Shown here piece by piece: positions 29,213-38,195 of a stretch of DNA of 64,000 nt. The translations under genes and the position numbers were made by a program. The DNA is taken from the NCBI GenBank assembly GCA_951813045.1, contig CATOTF010000002.1:2356001-2420000 (forward strand), written 5' to 3'. The DNA is from an uncultured Rhizobiaceae bacterium (GTDB lineage Bacteria; Pseudomonadota; Alphaproteobacteria; Rhizobiales; Rhizobiaceae). Within the stretch, counting starts at the first letter, position 1. Every line of letters starts with the position of its first letter. The notes below the pieces were generated by a model that was not told the DNA's origin, made no database searches, and was given only the letters and a program-made list of their open reading frames with translations.

Positions 29213-30169
29213 TTAAGATTTATCAGCTTCAAATGTTGGCGAAACAACAGAGCGCAGCTCCACCCTCACACCGCTTTGGCCCATAGGTTCCGCGTCAACC
29301 CATTCGTAGTTCGCCGGGTCTGACAACAACTCCTGAAGCGCTAGCGCATTAAGTTTGTGTCCACCACGATAGGAACGGTAGCACCCCAGAATTTGAGCTC
29401 CAGCTAGAGCTAAATCACCAACGGCATCAAGCGTTTTGTGGCGGACAAATTCATCCTTATACCGCAGACCTTCGGGATTGATGATATTATTGTCGTCGCA
29501 AATGACAACGGAATTCTCAAGGCTCGATCCCAATGCGAAACCAGCGGCCCAGTAACGCTCTACATCTTTCATGAAACCGAAAGTACGCGCACGCGATAAT
29601 TCTTTGCGGAAAATGTTAGGTGTCAGATCACCTTCAAACTTCTGGCGACCAATAATTTCCTCTTCGAAGTCAATTTCCACTTCATAGCGGGTAGCATGGT
29701 GCGGTGTGAACGCGCCCCAGCAAGGCCCCATATCAAAGCGAACTTCTTTCAGGACACGCAAGTACCGACGCGAACGATTTTGTTTCTTCAGGCCAACTTG
29801 ATCAATCGCGTCAACAAATACTTCAGAAGAACCGTCCATAACCGGAATTTCTGCGCTATCAACTTCAATGATCACGTTATCAACGTGAAGCGCTACCAAT
29901 GCCGCCATAAGATGTTCGACTGTCTTAACATTCAACCCTGATGGGTCACCCAATACAGTACATAGGTCTGTTGCACCGATCGATGACACTACAGCTGGAA
30001 TGTCTTTTTGATCCTGTGGTTCAACATCACTGCGTTGAAATATTATCCCAGTATCCGCATCCGCTGGTAACAGCGAAATAGATACAGGTTTACCACTATG
30101 GACACCTACACCTGATAGATCGATACGATCACACAGAGTGTTTTGACTCACTGAAACTTCCGTTTCCAT
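29213..30169 (-). CDS. lpxC: UDP-3-O-acyl-N-acetylglucosamine deacetylase
   Basis: 318 residues. Zinc ligands are the His of 'VEHLMAALVALHVD' and the His and Asp of 'HKTLDAVGDLALAG'; the catalytic base His lies in 'YRGGHKLNALAL'. LpxC makes the committed step of lipid A synthesis. A separate promoter is likely because two hairpins end the ftsZ transcript 65-140 bases after ftsZ and a long gap follows. Confidence 0.98.
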   Translation of the reverse strand: METEVSVSQNTLCDRIDLSGVGVHSGKPVSISLLPADADTGIIFQRSDVEPQDQKDIPAVVSSIGATDLCTVLGDPSGLNVKTVEHLMAALVALHVDNVIIEVDSAEIPVMDGSSEVFVDAIDQVGLKKQNRSRRYLRVLKEVRFDMGPCWGAFTPHHATRYEVEIDFEEEIIGRQKFEGDLTPNIFRKELSRARTFGFMKDVERYWAAGFALGSSLENSVVICDDNNIINPEGLRYKDEFVRHKTLDAVGDLALAGAQILGCYRSYRGGHKLNALALQELLSDPANYEWVDAEPMGQSGVRVELRSVVSPTFEADKS

Positions 30170-30374
30170 TTATACCCCGTCCCCGCAGCTACATAAATGT
30201 ACGCGGTTATTATTATTGCTCTTACCCACAGGGACAACGAGCCTGCCTTGATTTGGTCTCATTCAACACGAAAGCTCGCATTGCCCACCTAGATATCCAA
30301 ATCGATTCGTGCCCCAGAAGGTCATTGAAATCTAGCCGCTTGTGCCGGTCTATCCAAATCACGCTTTCTTACCA

Positions 30375-30394
30375 TTTGTTAACACGTTAACAAA
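30375..30394. promoter_or_regulatory. 20-base palindrome upstream of lpxC
   Basis: tttgttaac (30375-30383) and gttaacaaa (30386-30394) are perfect 9-bp arms around AC, 206 bases before the lpxC start and just after the ftsZ terminator. It may be an operator; the TTAA spacing (four bases) does not suit CtrA, which wants seven. Confidence 0.4.
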
Positions 30395-30414
30395 ACCTTA
30401 TCAGGCCGATTTTC

Positions 30415-30489
30415 CCAATAAAAAACCGATGATACGAGAATGTACCATCGGTCTTTTCACGAGGTAAACAAACGTAATTCATTACGTTT
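30415..30489 (-). terminator. Tandem stem-loops ending the ftsZ transcript
   Basis: On the minus strand, 65 bases after the ftsZ stop, aaacgtaa/ttacgttt pair perfectly with a four-base loop. Then accgatg/catcggt pair around 14 bases and are followed by TTTTTT ATT. The second is a good rho-independent terminator; the first may back it up. Confidence 0.8.
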
Positions 30490-30554
30490 TTCACCAATTT
30501 TTTCTCAGTTTATTAACTAAAAGGGCGAGCCATAGTTAATAAATGGTGACGAAT

Positions 30555-32216
30555 TCAGGCCTGCCGGCGTAAAAACGCCGGAATATCCAGTTGATCTTCA
30601 TCACTAATGGGCTTTGCTGCAGGTGCTGCACGGCCATGAATATCAAGGCTACCATTCCGTGGTGGCGCATATGGGCTGCTTTCTTCCCGTAAATGAGGAG
30701 CAGGAACCTGTCCAAGCGGACTATCGGCTGAAGGTGCAGGCTGGGAGGTTGATGCGAACTCTTCAGCTGCATTGGAACCACCAAGCCCAGTTGCCAATCG
30801 CTTCAATAGTCCCATGGGCCCATTATTGGCTTCCGCTGCAACAGGTTTGGATTGCGCGGCCATACTGTGCTGCGCCACCGCTGGAAATTCTTCAACTGCC
30901 GGAATACGTTGCGTATGATCTGCAGCCTTGGTTTCAGTCGGCAGCTCTGGTTGGGCAATCTCGGGAATTGCGATTTGCTCTTCGAGCGCCGATTGGAATT
31001 CTGCATCTGAAATCGGATCAGAAAAATCAACACTTTCGGGTTCAAAAGGGACGGCCGTTGAGGTCCGTTGTATCTCGATTGATGGGCTCGGCGCGGTAGC
31101 TTCAACCGCAGGAGCTGGAATTGCCGTAGTGTCACCAGCACCCTGTTCCGAGCCATTTTCTGTTGTTGAGCTACGGGCCATTGCAGACTGGCGCAACCGC
31201 TCGGCGGCGTCATTCATACGTTGGGTGTTGGGTAGCGCTGCAACGCTGCCCTCGCTGTCAATTCCTGTTGCAACAACTGATACCCGAATAATACCTTCCA
31301 GGCTTTCATCGAACGTTGCCCCAAGAATAATGTTCGCATCCGGGTCTACTTCTTCACGAATACGGGTCGCAGCTTCGTCCACTTCAAACAGGGTCATATC
31401 TCGGCCGCCGGTAATCGAGATCAAAAGACCTTGAGAGCCAGCCATTGAGGTCTCGTCAAGAAGAGGATTGGAGATCGCAGCTTCCGCCGCTGCCATGGCT
31501 CGGCCTTCACCTGATGCTTCACCAGTTCCCATCATAGCGCGACCCATCTCGCGCATGACAGAACGGACGTCAGCAAAATCCAGGTTGATCAAACCTTCTT
31601 TGACCATCAGATCAGTAATGCAGGCCACGCCGGAGTAAAGCACCTGATCAGCCATCGAAAACGCATCGGCAAACGTCGTTTTGTCATTGGCAACCCGGAA
31701 CAGGTTCTGATTTGGAATGACGATCAACGTATCGACGTTCTTTTGGAGTTCGGTAATTCCCTCTTCAGCCAACGTCATGCGACGTTTGCCTTCGAAGGAA
31801 AATGGCTTGGTCACCACACCGACTGTCAAAATTCCAGCATCACGTGCAGCTCGGGCGACAACAGGTGCGGCCCCGGTACCAGTTCCACCGCCCATACCTG
31901 CTGTAACAAACGCCATATGCGTACCCGACAGGTGATCATTGATTTCATCAATGCATTCCACCGCAGCCGCGGCCCCGACTTCCGGCTGCGAACCAGCTCC
32001 AAGTCCTTCGGTTACAGCCACACCCATTTGAATAAGGCGTTCGGCTTTTGACATTGTAAGTGCCTGTGCATCCGTATTCGCGACGACGAAGTCCACGCCA
32101 TCCAGACCGGATGTGATCATATTATTAACCGCATTGCCGCCGCCGCCGCCAACTCCAAAGACTGTGATGCGGGGCTTCAATTCTGTGATATCTGGCTTGT
32201 GAAGATTGAGAGTCAT
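30555..32216 (-). CDS. ftsZ: Cell division protein FtsZ
   Basis: 553 residues. GTP-binding '[18 protein letters not shown]' and tubulin signature '[17 protein letters not shown]' are intact. The GTPase core ends near 315. A long linker rich in Pro, Ala, Glu and Gln (about 320-540) is typical of Alphaproteobacteria, and the end '[10 protein letters not shown]' is the C-terminal peptide that binds FtsA and other anchors. Start ATG 32216 ([20 protein letters not shown]) is standard. It has its own leader after a hairpin that separates it from ftsA. Confidence 0.98.
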   Translation of the reverse strand: MTLNLHKPDITELKPRITVFGVGGGGGNAVNNMITSGLDGVDFVVANTDAQALTMSKAERLIQMGVAVTEGLGAGSQPEVGAAAAVECIDEINDHLSGTHMAFVTAGMGGGTGTGAAPVVARAARDAGILTVGVVTKPFSFEGKRRMTLAEEGITELQKNVDTLIVIPNQNLFRVANDKTTFADAFSMADQVLYSGVACITDLMVKEGLINLDFADVRSVMREMGRAMMGTGEASGEGRAMAAAEAAISNPLLDETSMAGSQGLLISITGGRDMTLFEVDEAATRIREEVDPDANIILGATFDESLEGIIRVSVVATGIDSEGSVAALPNTQRMNDAAERLRQSAMARSSTTENGSEQGAGDTTAIPAPAVEATAPSPSIEIQRTSTAVPFEPESVDFSDPISDAEFQSALEEQIAIPEIAQPELPTETKAADHTQRIPAVEEFPAVAQHSMAAQSKPVAAEANNGPMGLLKRLATGLGGSNAAEEFASTSQPAPSADSPLGQVPAPHLREESSPYAPPRNGSLDIHGRAAPAAKPISDEDQLDIPAFLRRQA

Positions 32217-32284
32217 GGTTTGCGTCCTCGTTTTGATCTTTGAACTGTCACTCCCTCTTTTCCTTTTGAGAGAACAGCGTGTTA

Positions 32285-32307
32285 AAATATCCCCGTTCTT
32301 TGCGGGG
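32285..32307 (-). terminator. Stem-loop between ftsA and ftsZ
   Basis: On the minus strand ccccg and cgggg pair around seven bases and are followed by ATATTTTAAC, 8 bases after the ftsA stop. It may attenuate read-through from the murein operon into ftsZ, which then relies on a promoter in the remaining 70 bases. Confidence 0.55.
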
Positions 32308-32315
32308 CTGATGGG

Positions 32316-33647
32316 TTAAAAGCTTTCCTTCAACCAGCGGCCCATTCTCGCGAATGTTCCACCACCTGAAGCAGCCAGTAGTTTTGCAGCGCCGGACGAA
32401 CGTTCGACATATTCCATGCCGGCAATCTGCGGATAAATAAGAAGCCCGGCAGCGGCCGAGAATGCAGGCCCTTTTGCCGTTTTCGGTAATCCAGCCACCC
32501 CTAATGGGCGGCCTAACCGAATGTTTGCGGAGAGAATGCGCGTGGCAACCTCGCTAACACCTGCAAGCTGGCTTGCCCCCCCGGTGAGAACAATACGCTT
32601 ACCAACTGCACCTGCAAAACCTGATCGATTAATACGATCACGCACAAACTCGAATGTTTCCTCAATCCGCGGACGGATAATCTGTGACAATTGCGCGACG
32701 GAAATCTGATAAGGCATGGCGTGCGGATCGTCACCGATGGGCGGGACCGCGATCATTTCATTTTCATCAACCTGTGCGTGGCCGGATTTTCCGTAAAGCA
32801 CCTTAATGCGCTCCGCATCCATTACGCGGGTGGATAACACGCGAGCCAAATCCATGGTTACATGGGAGCCACCCAGGGCCAGCGCATCTGCGAATACCAG
32901 ACGTCCGTTCAGAAAAATCGAAACAGTTGTGGTACCACCACCCATATCTATACAGGCACACCCCATGCGTGCTTCATCATCAACCAATGCTGCCAATCCG
33001 CTCGCATATGGCGCAGCCACCATTCCGTCGACTGACAGGTGAGAGCGATTAATACAACTCTCAAGATTACGCAGCGGCGCCAGATCGGCGCTCACGACAT
33101 GCATATCCACACCTAGCTCCTGCCCAACCATGGACAGAGGGTCCTGAATACCGTGCTCCTGGTCAATGCTATACCCGATAGGGAGGGCATGCAGCGTTGA
33201 ACGGTCTGTGCAACTGGCATGCTCATGACCAGCTGCCAACACCGAATGAATATCAGACGATTCTACTTCCCGCCCCCCAATCACTATGCTGGAAGAAAAT
33301 GTATCACTACCCAACCGACCAGCCGAGACAGATAGAATTAAGGAATCCACCGTTAAACCGGCTGAGCGTTCTGCACTATCAATGGCAAGTCGAAGGGCTT
33401 TTTCGGCCTCATCCATATCAACTACAACACCGGACTTGATGCCGCGGGAGCGCTGATGGCCAAACCCTAGAATTTCAATCGAATGGGATCGCCCCGGCAA
33501 AACCTGACTACCGGTAACCGGGCGCAACTTTGCAATCATGCAGCAGATTTTTGTACTTCCGACATCCAATACAGAGACTATCGACGACCGGCCATTTGGC
33601 AGTCGCCCAACCCTTGGGATTTCGGAATTTGCACCAAAAATACTCAC
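32316..33647 (-). CDS. ftsA: Cell division protein FtsA
   Basis: 443 residues, actin fold: phosphate loop 1 'VLDVGSTKICCMIAKL', the FtsA-specific 1C domain near 90-165, 'CACIDMGGGTTTVSIFLNGR' for phosphate 2 and 'RIVLTGGASQLAGV' for adenosine. A C-terminal amphipathic tail ('GRWLKESF') anchors it to the membrane. It ties FtsZ to the divisome. Start overlaps the ftsQ stop by ATGA. Confidence 0.97.
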   Translation of the reverse strand: MSIFGANSEIPRVGRLPNGRSSIVSVLDVGSTKICCMIAKLRPVTGSQVLPGRSHSIEILGFGHQRSRGIKSGVVVDMDEAEKALRLAIDSAERSAGLTVDSLILSVSAGRLGSDTFSSSIVIGGREVESSDIHSVLAAGHEHASCTDRSTLHALPIGYSIDQEHGIQDPLSMVGQELGVDMHVVSADLAPLRNLESCINRSHLSVDGMVAAPYASGLAALVDDEARMGCACIDMGGGTTTVSIFLNGRLVFADALALGGSHVTMDLARVLSTRVMDAERIKVLYGKSGHAQVDENEMIAVPPIGDDPHAMPYQISVAQLSQIIRPRIEETFEFVRDRINRSGFAGAVGKRIVLTGGASQLAGVSEVATRILSANIRLGRPLGVAGLPKTAKGPAFSAAAGLLIYPQIAGMEYVERSSGAAKLLAASGGGTFARMGRWLKESF

Positions 33648-34594
33648 AGCTTTCGATCCGCCTTCTTCATAGCTTTGAGACGGGCCGCCACCAACTCACT
33701 TCTAACTTTCGCCGCCTCCGGCAACATGCGCAGCACAACACGGTCAGCAATTCTCAGATCGACTCGGAAAACTTCACGCTCCAGCAACCGCTGTTCCGAT
33801 GCCAATTCCGAAAGGTATTCCAACTGATCTTCAAGATCATATTCCGGCAATTGCACACGAATTCCATTCGACAGATTCAAATCCCACCGACGATTGGCAA
33901 CACGCACGTAAGACGAAACACTTCCAGCAAGTTGCGGATATCGCCCAACACGAGGTAAAATTTCCGAAGCGTTTTCTGGCGCTCCTTCACCTATCAAATG
34001 GGGCAAATGAGAAAAACGATCGTTGAGCAGGTCTGCAATGCCGAATTTATCAATTTCATCACCCGCCCGATCAACAACAATCAAACGATCCTGATATTGC
34101 CAAACCGCTGCTGCTCGTTTTTCAGCAACTGCTACTGTGAGTTTTCCTGGATAGAGCTTTCGGATCGCAACATCCTTGACCCATGGAAACTCCATCAAAC
34201 GTCCACGCGCCTTGGCCGCATCAAAACCGAATAATGAACCAGATGGTCCAACGGCCAAAGCGTCGAATATCTGTTGTTCCGTCGTCTCAACCTGGCCTGT
34301 TATTAGAATATCCGTTGCCTTCAAACCCACCGACGACGCCGCACCGGAAAGAAGACCTGGCGCAGTACCCGCAACAACCGCACCATAAAACCAACCGGAT
34401 GCGATGAAGGCGACTGCCATCGCGCTTCCCCGTCCGGTACGAGGTCTGGGCAATGTGTCGAGAGTACGGCGAAACGCCCGTGCACGGGTCAACATTTTTA
34501 AAGATGTTGGGCTGATGTCATCATTGGACACAGCTGCTCTGTGTCGCGATTTACGCGAAAGGAAGCCACTCATAATGTCGTTTAACGACGGCAA
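33644..34594 (-). CDS. ftsQ: Cell division protein FtsQ
   Basis: About 316 residues: a basic cytoplasmic tail (1-60), one transmembrane helix ('[20 protein letters not shown]'), then the POTRA domain ('[20 protein letters not shown]') and the FtsQ domain. FtsQ links FtsB/FtsL to the rest of the divisome. GGAGGA stands six bases before a TTG at 34594, which I take as the start, inside the end of ddl; the ATG at 34573 is the other choice. Confidence 0.9.
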   Translation of the reverse strand: MPSLNDIMSGFLSRKSRHRAAVSNDDISPTSLKMLTRARAFRRTLDTLPRPRTGRGSAMAVAFIASGWFYGAVVAGTAPGLLSGAASSVGLKATDILITGQVETTEQQIFDALAVGPSGSLFGFDAAKARGRLMEFPWVKDVAIRKLYPGKLTVAVAEKRAAAVWQYQDRLIVVDRAGDEIDKFGIADLLNDRFSHLPHLIGEGAPENASEILPRVGRYPQLAGSVSSYVRVANRRWDLNLSNGIRVQLPEYDLEDQLEYLSELASEQRLLEREVFRVDLRIADRVVLRMLPEAAKVRSELVAARLKAMKKADRKL

Positions 34595-35502
34595 CTTGCG
34601 TCCTCCACGATCCAACTTAGAAACTCACCGAATGTATGCCCGGCGTGCTGCGCGATTTCCGGCAGCAATGATGTGGGAGTCATGCCCGGCTGAGTATTTA
34701 CTTCCAGCCAAATCAATTCACCCGTCCCGTTCACCCGGTCATCCAAACGAAAGTCGGAACGGCTCACACCACGACAACCGATGGCCTGATGAGCCTTCAG
34801 CGACAGTGTCTGAATTTTTTGGTAAATATTTGGTAAAATTTCAGCCGGAATCACGTGTTTTGATCCACCTTCTCCATATTTAGCATCATAGTCATACCAA
34901 CCACCGTCGCTGGCCACGATTTCGGTGACCCCAAGAGCAACATCGCCCATCACGGCGCAGGTCAATTCTCGCCCCGGAATGTAACGTTCAACCATTACGG
35001 TATCGCCGTATTGCCATTCGTCGGAGTAGAGTTCTTGAGGCGGAGTAGAACGATCCTCCCCCACAATGAGCACGCCAAAACTGGACCCCTCTGCCACAGG
35101 TTTAACAACATAGGGCGGCTTCATCGCGTGCTTTTCTGCAGCCTCAAGGCGGTGCATAACGTGAGCTTCAGCAACAGGCACGCCAACCCGGCGAGCAACT
35201 ACCTTTGCCCTCTCTTTATCCATAGCAAGCGCTGAGGCCATTACGCCGGAATGCGTATAAGGTATTTCAAGATATTCAAGAATTCCCTGAATAGTGCCGT
35301 CTTCACCGTAAGGGCCGTGAAGTGCGTTAAACGCAACATCAGGCTTTAACTCTGCTAAGACGGAGGAGACATCGCGCCCGACGTCAACACGTGTAACCCT
35401 ATATCCTTCTTCTTCAAGCGCAGCTGCGCAGGGCTCACCAGAGGCGAGACTTACAGGGCGTTCGGACGAAAAACCGCCCATCAATACTGCTACATGCTTC
35501 AT
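34582..35502 (-). CDS. ddl: D-alanine--D-alanine ligase
   Basis: 306 residues, ATP-grasp. '[20 protein letters not shown]' at the start, '[20 protein letters not shown]', '[20 protein letters not shown]' and '[17 protein letters not shown]' match DdlB. It makes the D-Ala-D-Ala dipeptide used by MurF. ATG 35502 chosen by family alignment; a longer frame to 35547 has no support. In most relatives murB lies directly upstream; here about 3.8 kb of other genes intervene. Confidence 0.97.
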   Translation of the reverse strand: MKHVAVLMGGFSSERPVSLASGEPCAAALEEEGYRVTRVDVGRDVSSVLAELKPDVAFNALHGPYGEDGTIQGILEYLEIPYTHSGVMASALAMDKERAKVVARRVGVPVAEAHVMHRLEAAEKHAMKPPYVVKPVAEGSSFGVLIVGEDRSTPPQELYSDEWQYGDTVMVERYIPGRELTCAVMGDVALGVTEIVASDGGWYDYDAKYGEGGSKHVIPAEILPNIYQKIQTLSLKAHQAIGCRGVSRSDFRLDDRVNGTGELIWLEVNTQPGMTPTSLLPEIAQHAGHTFGEFLSWIVEDASCRR

Positions 35503-35815
35503 GCACGATCCCTTCCCCTGATTCCCCCTGAGAACCAGCAGAATCACAGTAGAATTGGCGTTTCAAGTCTTGTTCGAGTAACAAATTAAGACAGACCGGA
35601 ATCGATATTTCAGCCAACCAGGCTAAGAGATTCAAAAGACTCAATTATTGCCAAAATAGGGTAAGAAAATATTTTTCAATAAATTTGCGCAAGCCCGTAA
35701 GCTTCAAGCAATCAGGGCTTATCAATCACATTAGATTTTGGCGTTGGCTAAGGTCGATGGTACGAAGTAGTGAAACTGTTGCCGCTGAATTGCCTATCTC
35801 TTCGATAGCCGTCGA
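35503..35815. other. 313-base gap between ddl and the LysE gene
   Basis: No coding region or RNA gene was recognised. It must hold the promoter for ddl-ftsQ-ftsA. An AT-rich block lies at about 35,640-35,690, and a weak 7-bp hairpin with one mismatch follows the LysE stop (about 35,790-35,812) without a T-run. Confidence 0.6.
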
Positions 35816-36433
35816 TCATCTCAACGCAATCCAAGTTGCCGCTCCGCCCAGTGCAGAAGCAGTGATCCGATTGAATGTTCGAACAGACTGGCTATTTGTT
35901 ATCAAGTTTCGCGCCTTTTCCGCAGCGAATACATAAACAGACAACACAAGCGAAAGAACTCCGATTACAGCAACCACCAAGGCCGTAACCATTGGGATCG
36001 AAAAGCTGGCCGGGCTGACGATGCTTGACAACAGAGCGAGATAAAACAACATTGCTTTCGGATTTCCCGTTTGAATTGAGAATCCCGCCAACAGGCGCGC
36101 ATGAGCGCCCCGTTCTTTGGTTCTTGCAACAAATTGAGTTGTTTGCGGTGGTGACCGCCAAATCTTGATTGCGAGGTACACAAGGTACAGAACACCGATC
36201 CATTTAATCGCTAAAAAGACGATTGGAACTTGCTGAGCAATCAAAGCCAGACCGCTGAGCGACAAGGCAAGCCATGCCAAATCGCCCAACACGATACCGA
36301 CACAAAACCAGCTTGATTTCCTTGCGCCGTTAGCAAGGACAGTTGCCACAAGAGCAGCCAGCCCCGGGCCGGGTGAGAAGGCTGCTATGCCCAATGCGCC
36401 TACGAAAACCAGAAAATTCCAATCCAAATCCAT
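35816..36433 (-). CDS. LysE/RhtB-family exporter
   Basis: 205 residues with six hydrophobic helices. 'FLVFVGALGIAAFSPGPGLA' carries the SPGP motif of the family, and 'GFSIQTGNPKAMLFYLALLS' the NPK motif. These proteins export amino acids or related small molecules. The stop of the upstream gene lies three bases before this ATG, so the two are translated together. Confidence 0.92.
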   Translation of the reverse strand: MDLDWNFLVFVGALGIAAFSPGPGLAALVATVLANGARKSSWFCVGIVLGDLAWLALSLSGLALIAQQVPIVFLAIKWIGVLYLVYLAIKIWRSPPQTTQFVARTKERGAHARLLAGFSIQTGNPKAMLFYLALLSSIVSPASFSIPMVTALVVAVIGVLSLVLSVYVFAAEKARNLITNSQSVRTFNRITASALGGAATWIALR

Positions 36434-36436
36434 GTC

Positions 36437-36796
36437 CTATTCCTTGCCCGTTAGTCCGTGGGTATTCAAAACCAAAATCAAGTAGGTGCAAACCAAATAA
36501 ACGATGAGGTGCAACTGGCTCATTATCACGCCTGATACCAGGGAAAGTATGATAGCCAAGAGAAATATGGCCATCAGAACCAAGCCAGATACTTTTGTGA
36601 ATTTTGGATAGACAAACAAAACAACGGCTATCGTTTCCGCCGTGGCCAACATGAAAAGGGCCCAGTTCGAGGCGTCAACGGCCTCCACGACAGTCTTCAG
36701 ACTGGCAACCAAAATCACAGCCGAAAAGACCATGGGAAAGATTTTGAAGGCGTTCGCTTTGTCAAGCAAAACAGGCAATAAGTTTTCAGCAGCCAT
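36437..36796 (-). CDS. Four-helix membrane protein of unknown function
   Basis: 119 residues from ATG 36796 (GGAG six bases upstream). Four hydrophobic segments (about 18-35, 42-62, 68-88, 92-112), the size and topology of DoxX-like or similar small membrane proteins, without motifs that I can assign. It lies between a ribbon-helix-helix-like gene and a LysE exporter on one likely operon. Confidence 0.75.
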   Translation of the reverse strand: MAAENLLPVLLDKANAFKIFPMVFSAVILVASLKTVVEAVDASNWALFMLATAETIAVVLFVYPKFTKVSGLVLMAIFLLAIILSLVSGVIMSQLHLIVYLVCTYLILVLNTHGLTGKE

Positions 36797-36828
36797 GGCA
36801 AACTCCGGTTTCAAATAGCTATTGTGTG

Positions 36829-37083
36829 TCAGTCTTCTGTTAATCCGTGGCTATCTGCCGCCGTCAAATCCAACCCGTACGCGGTCCGCATTTGTTCGAT
36901 AAACGCCAGGCTCTCTGCCCCAAAGGGTGATTTTCCCTCGAAACTATGCAGAACGATCCCTTCGATCAGATCGCCAATCCCAATCTCATGTTTGGCAGCA
37001 ATTGCCTTGAGAACTTGAAGAATGCGCTTTTCAATCCGAACGCCAGTCTGAACCCGTTCGACCTTCTTTTTATGCCCGGCCAT
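36829..37083 (-). CDS. Small ribbon-helix-helix-like protein, putative regulator
   Basis: 84 residues from ATG 37083. 'VERVQTGVRIEKRILQVLKA' has the strand-then-helix pattern of the ribbon-helix-helix fold (strand about 9-16, helix A about 17-29), and 'IGIGDLIEGIVLHSFEGKSP' fits helix B. The last 30 residues are acidic. It is divergent from the DMT gene, and the gap holds three tandem 8-bp boxes, as a MetJ-like or CopG-like repressor would need. Assignment by pattern only. Confidence 0.65.
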   Translation of the reverse strand: MAGHKKKVERVQTGVRIEKRILQVLKAIAAKHEIGIGDLIEGIVLHSFEGKSPFGAESLAFIEQMRTAYGLDLTAADSHGLTED

Positions 37084-37111
37084 GATCGATATCCATTTTC
37101 TATTTACATCG

Positions 37112-37135
37112 TGGTAATTTGGTACCATGGTATCT
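37112..37135. promoter_or_regulatory. Three tandem 8-bp boxes between the RHH-like and DMT genes
   Basis: TGGTAATT (37112-37119), TGGTACCA (37120-37127) and TGGTATCT (37128-37135) follow one another without gaps. The middle box is a perfect 8-bp palindrome and the outer two share its TGGTA. Tandem 8-bp near-palindromes are how MetJ-type ribbon-helix-helix dimers read DNA side by side. The site lies 29 bases before the RHH-like start and 26 before the DMT start. Confidence 0.65.
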
Positions 37136-37160
37136 AATACGTTTCAAGAGGTACCTATCG

Positions 37161-38072
37161 ATGACTGGCACTGGCAATTCAGAAACGGCATGCCCGGTTC
37201 TAGCCAATAATATTCAGGGCGTTCTTTGGGCGCTGCTTGCGACAGGGTTGTTCGCAATAGTTGCAGCAATGGCGAAGGTCGCCGTCACGGAATACCACGT
37301 CTTGCAAATCCTGTTTTTCCGCCAGATCGTCGTGTTCCTGTCGTCTCTGCCTTCGATTGCCAACAGTTTCCCGCAAAGCTTGAAGACAAAGCATCCCGAG
37401 ATGCATGTGGTGAGATTGTTGGGGGCATTCGTGGCGCTATCAACGAGTATATGGGCGGTGGCAGTTTTACCGCTGACAACAGCGATAACACTGGCGTTCG
37501 CACAGGTGTTTGTTGTGGCGTTGCTGGCGATGTGGTTCTTGAAAGAACCCGTTGGTCTCTACCGGATAGGCGCGGTCATTGTCGGTTTCATCGGCGTAGT
37601 GGTAGTTATGCGCCCCGGTGTTGACGGCTTGATTAATATATACGCGCTTATTCCGTTAGCCGGTGCGGTGGGAGCTGCGTTCGCCGTAATCTCCGTGCGC
37701 AAGCTGTCCCAAACTGAATCAACCGCTACCCTGTTGGTCTATCAGGCTGTATTTGTCGGTATTCTCTCTGGCATTCCCTTGCTCTGGCTGTGGGTAACTC
37801 CTGACTTACCTGGTCTGTTGTTCCTGCTGGCCATGGGCGTTCTCGCGACGATCGGACAATGGGTAGGCGTCAAGGCCTTGCGCTTGGGCGAGGCCAGCGT
37901 CATCGGCAACATCCAATATACGCAGCTAATCTACGCTACGGTCTTAGGTTATGCATTGTTCGATGAAATCCCGGACGCTTACACCTTAATTGGTGCAGCT
38001 ATCATTATCGGCTCCGCACTGTTCATTATCCACCGTGAGGCGGCAAACAAACGTTTGGCTCAAGTCAAATAA
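37161..38072 (+). CDS. EamA/DMT-family exporter
   Basis: 303 residues, ten hydrophobic helices in two EamA repeats ('GVLWALLATGLFAIVAAMAK' at the start of the first; 'LIPLAGAVGAAFAVISVRKL' in the second). The substrate is unknown. AGAGG lies nine bases before ATG 37161; an in-frame ATG at 37119 would place the operator inside the gene and is rejected. It is convergent with the SABATH-type methyltransferase and divergent from the RHH-like gene. Confidence 0.9.
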   Translation: MTGTGNSETACPVLANNIQGVLWALLATGLFAIVAAMAKVAVTEYHVLQILFFRQIVVFLSSLPSIANSFPQSLKTKHPEMHVVRLLGAFVALSTSIWAVAVLPLTTAITLAFAQVFVVALLAMWFLKEPVGLYRIGAVIVGFIGVVVVMRPGVDGLINIYALIPLAGAVGAAFAVISVRKLSQTESTATLLVYQAVFVGILSGIPLLWLWVTPDLPGLLFLLAMGVLATIGQWVGVKALRLGEASVIGNIQYTQLIYATVLGYALFDEIPDAYTLIGAAIIIGSALFIIHREAANKRLAQVK

Positions 38073-38195
38073 AATTAGGGGGTGCCCATCTCTACTACCC
38101 AATAAATCCGTTTGCGGTGAGCATGGAAAATAGCAAAATAGTCTCAACACAGAAACCGGAGTCAAATTGTCAGCAAAAATTCAGCCGGTTCTACC

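Larger units (their letters stand above)
30170..30554. other. 385-base gap between lpxC and ftsZ: operator-like palindrome and two terminators
   Basis: No gene is visible. From the ftsZ side the minus strand holds a perfect 8-bp AT-rich stem-loop (30470-30489), then a GC-richer terminator (30415-30452), then a 20-base palindrome (30375-30394), then about 200 bases that should hold the lpxC promoter. Confidence 0.7.

Noticed and set aside
37119-37160. Upstream start for the DMT exporter at 37119
   Set aside because: It would put two of the three operator boxes inside the coding region and has no ribosome-binding site; ATG 37161 has AGAGG at a good distance.
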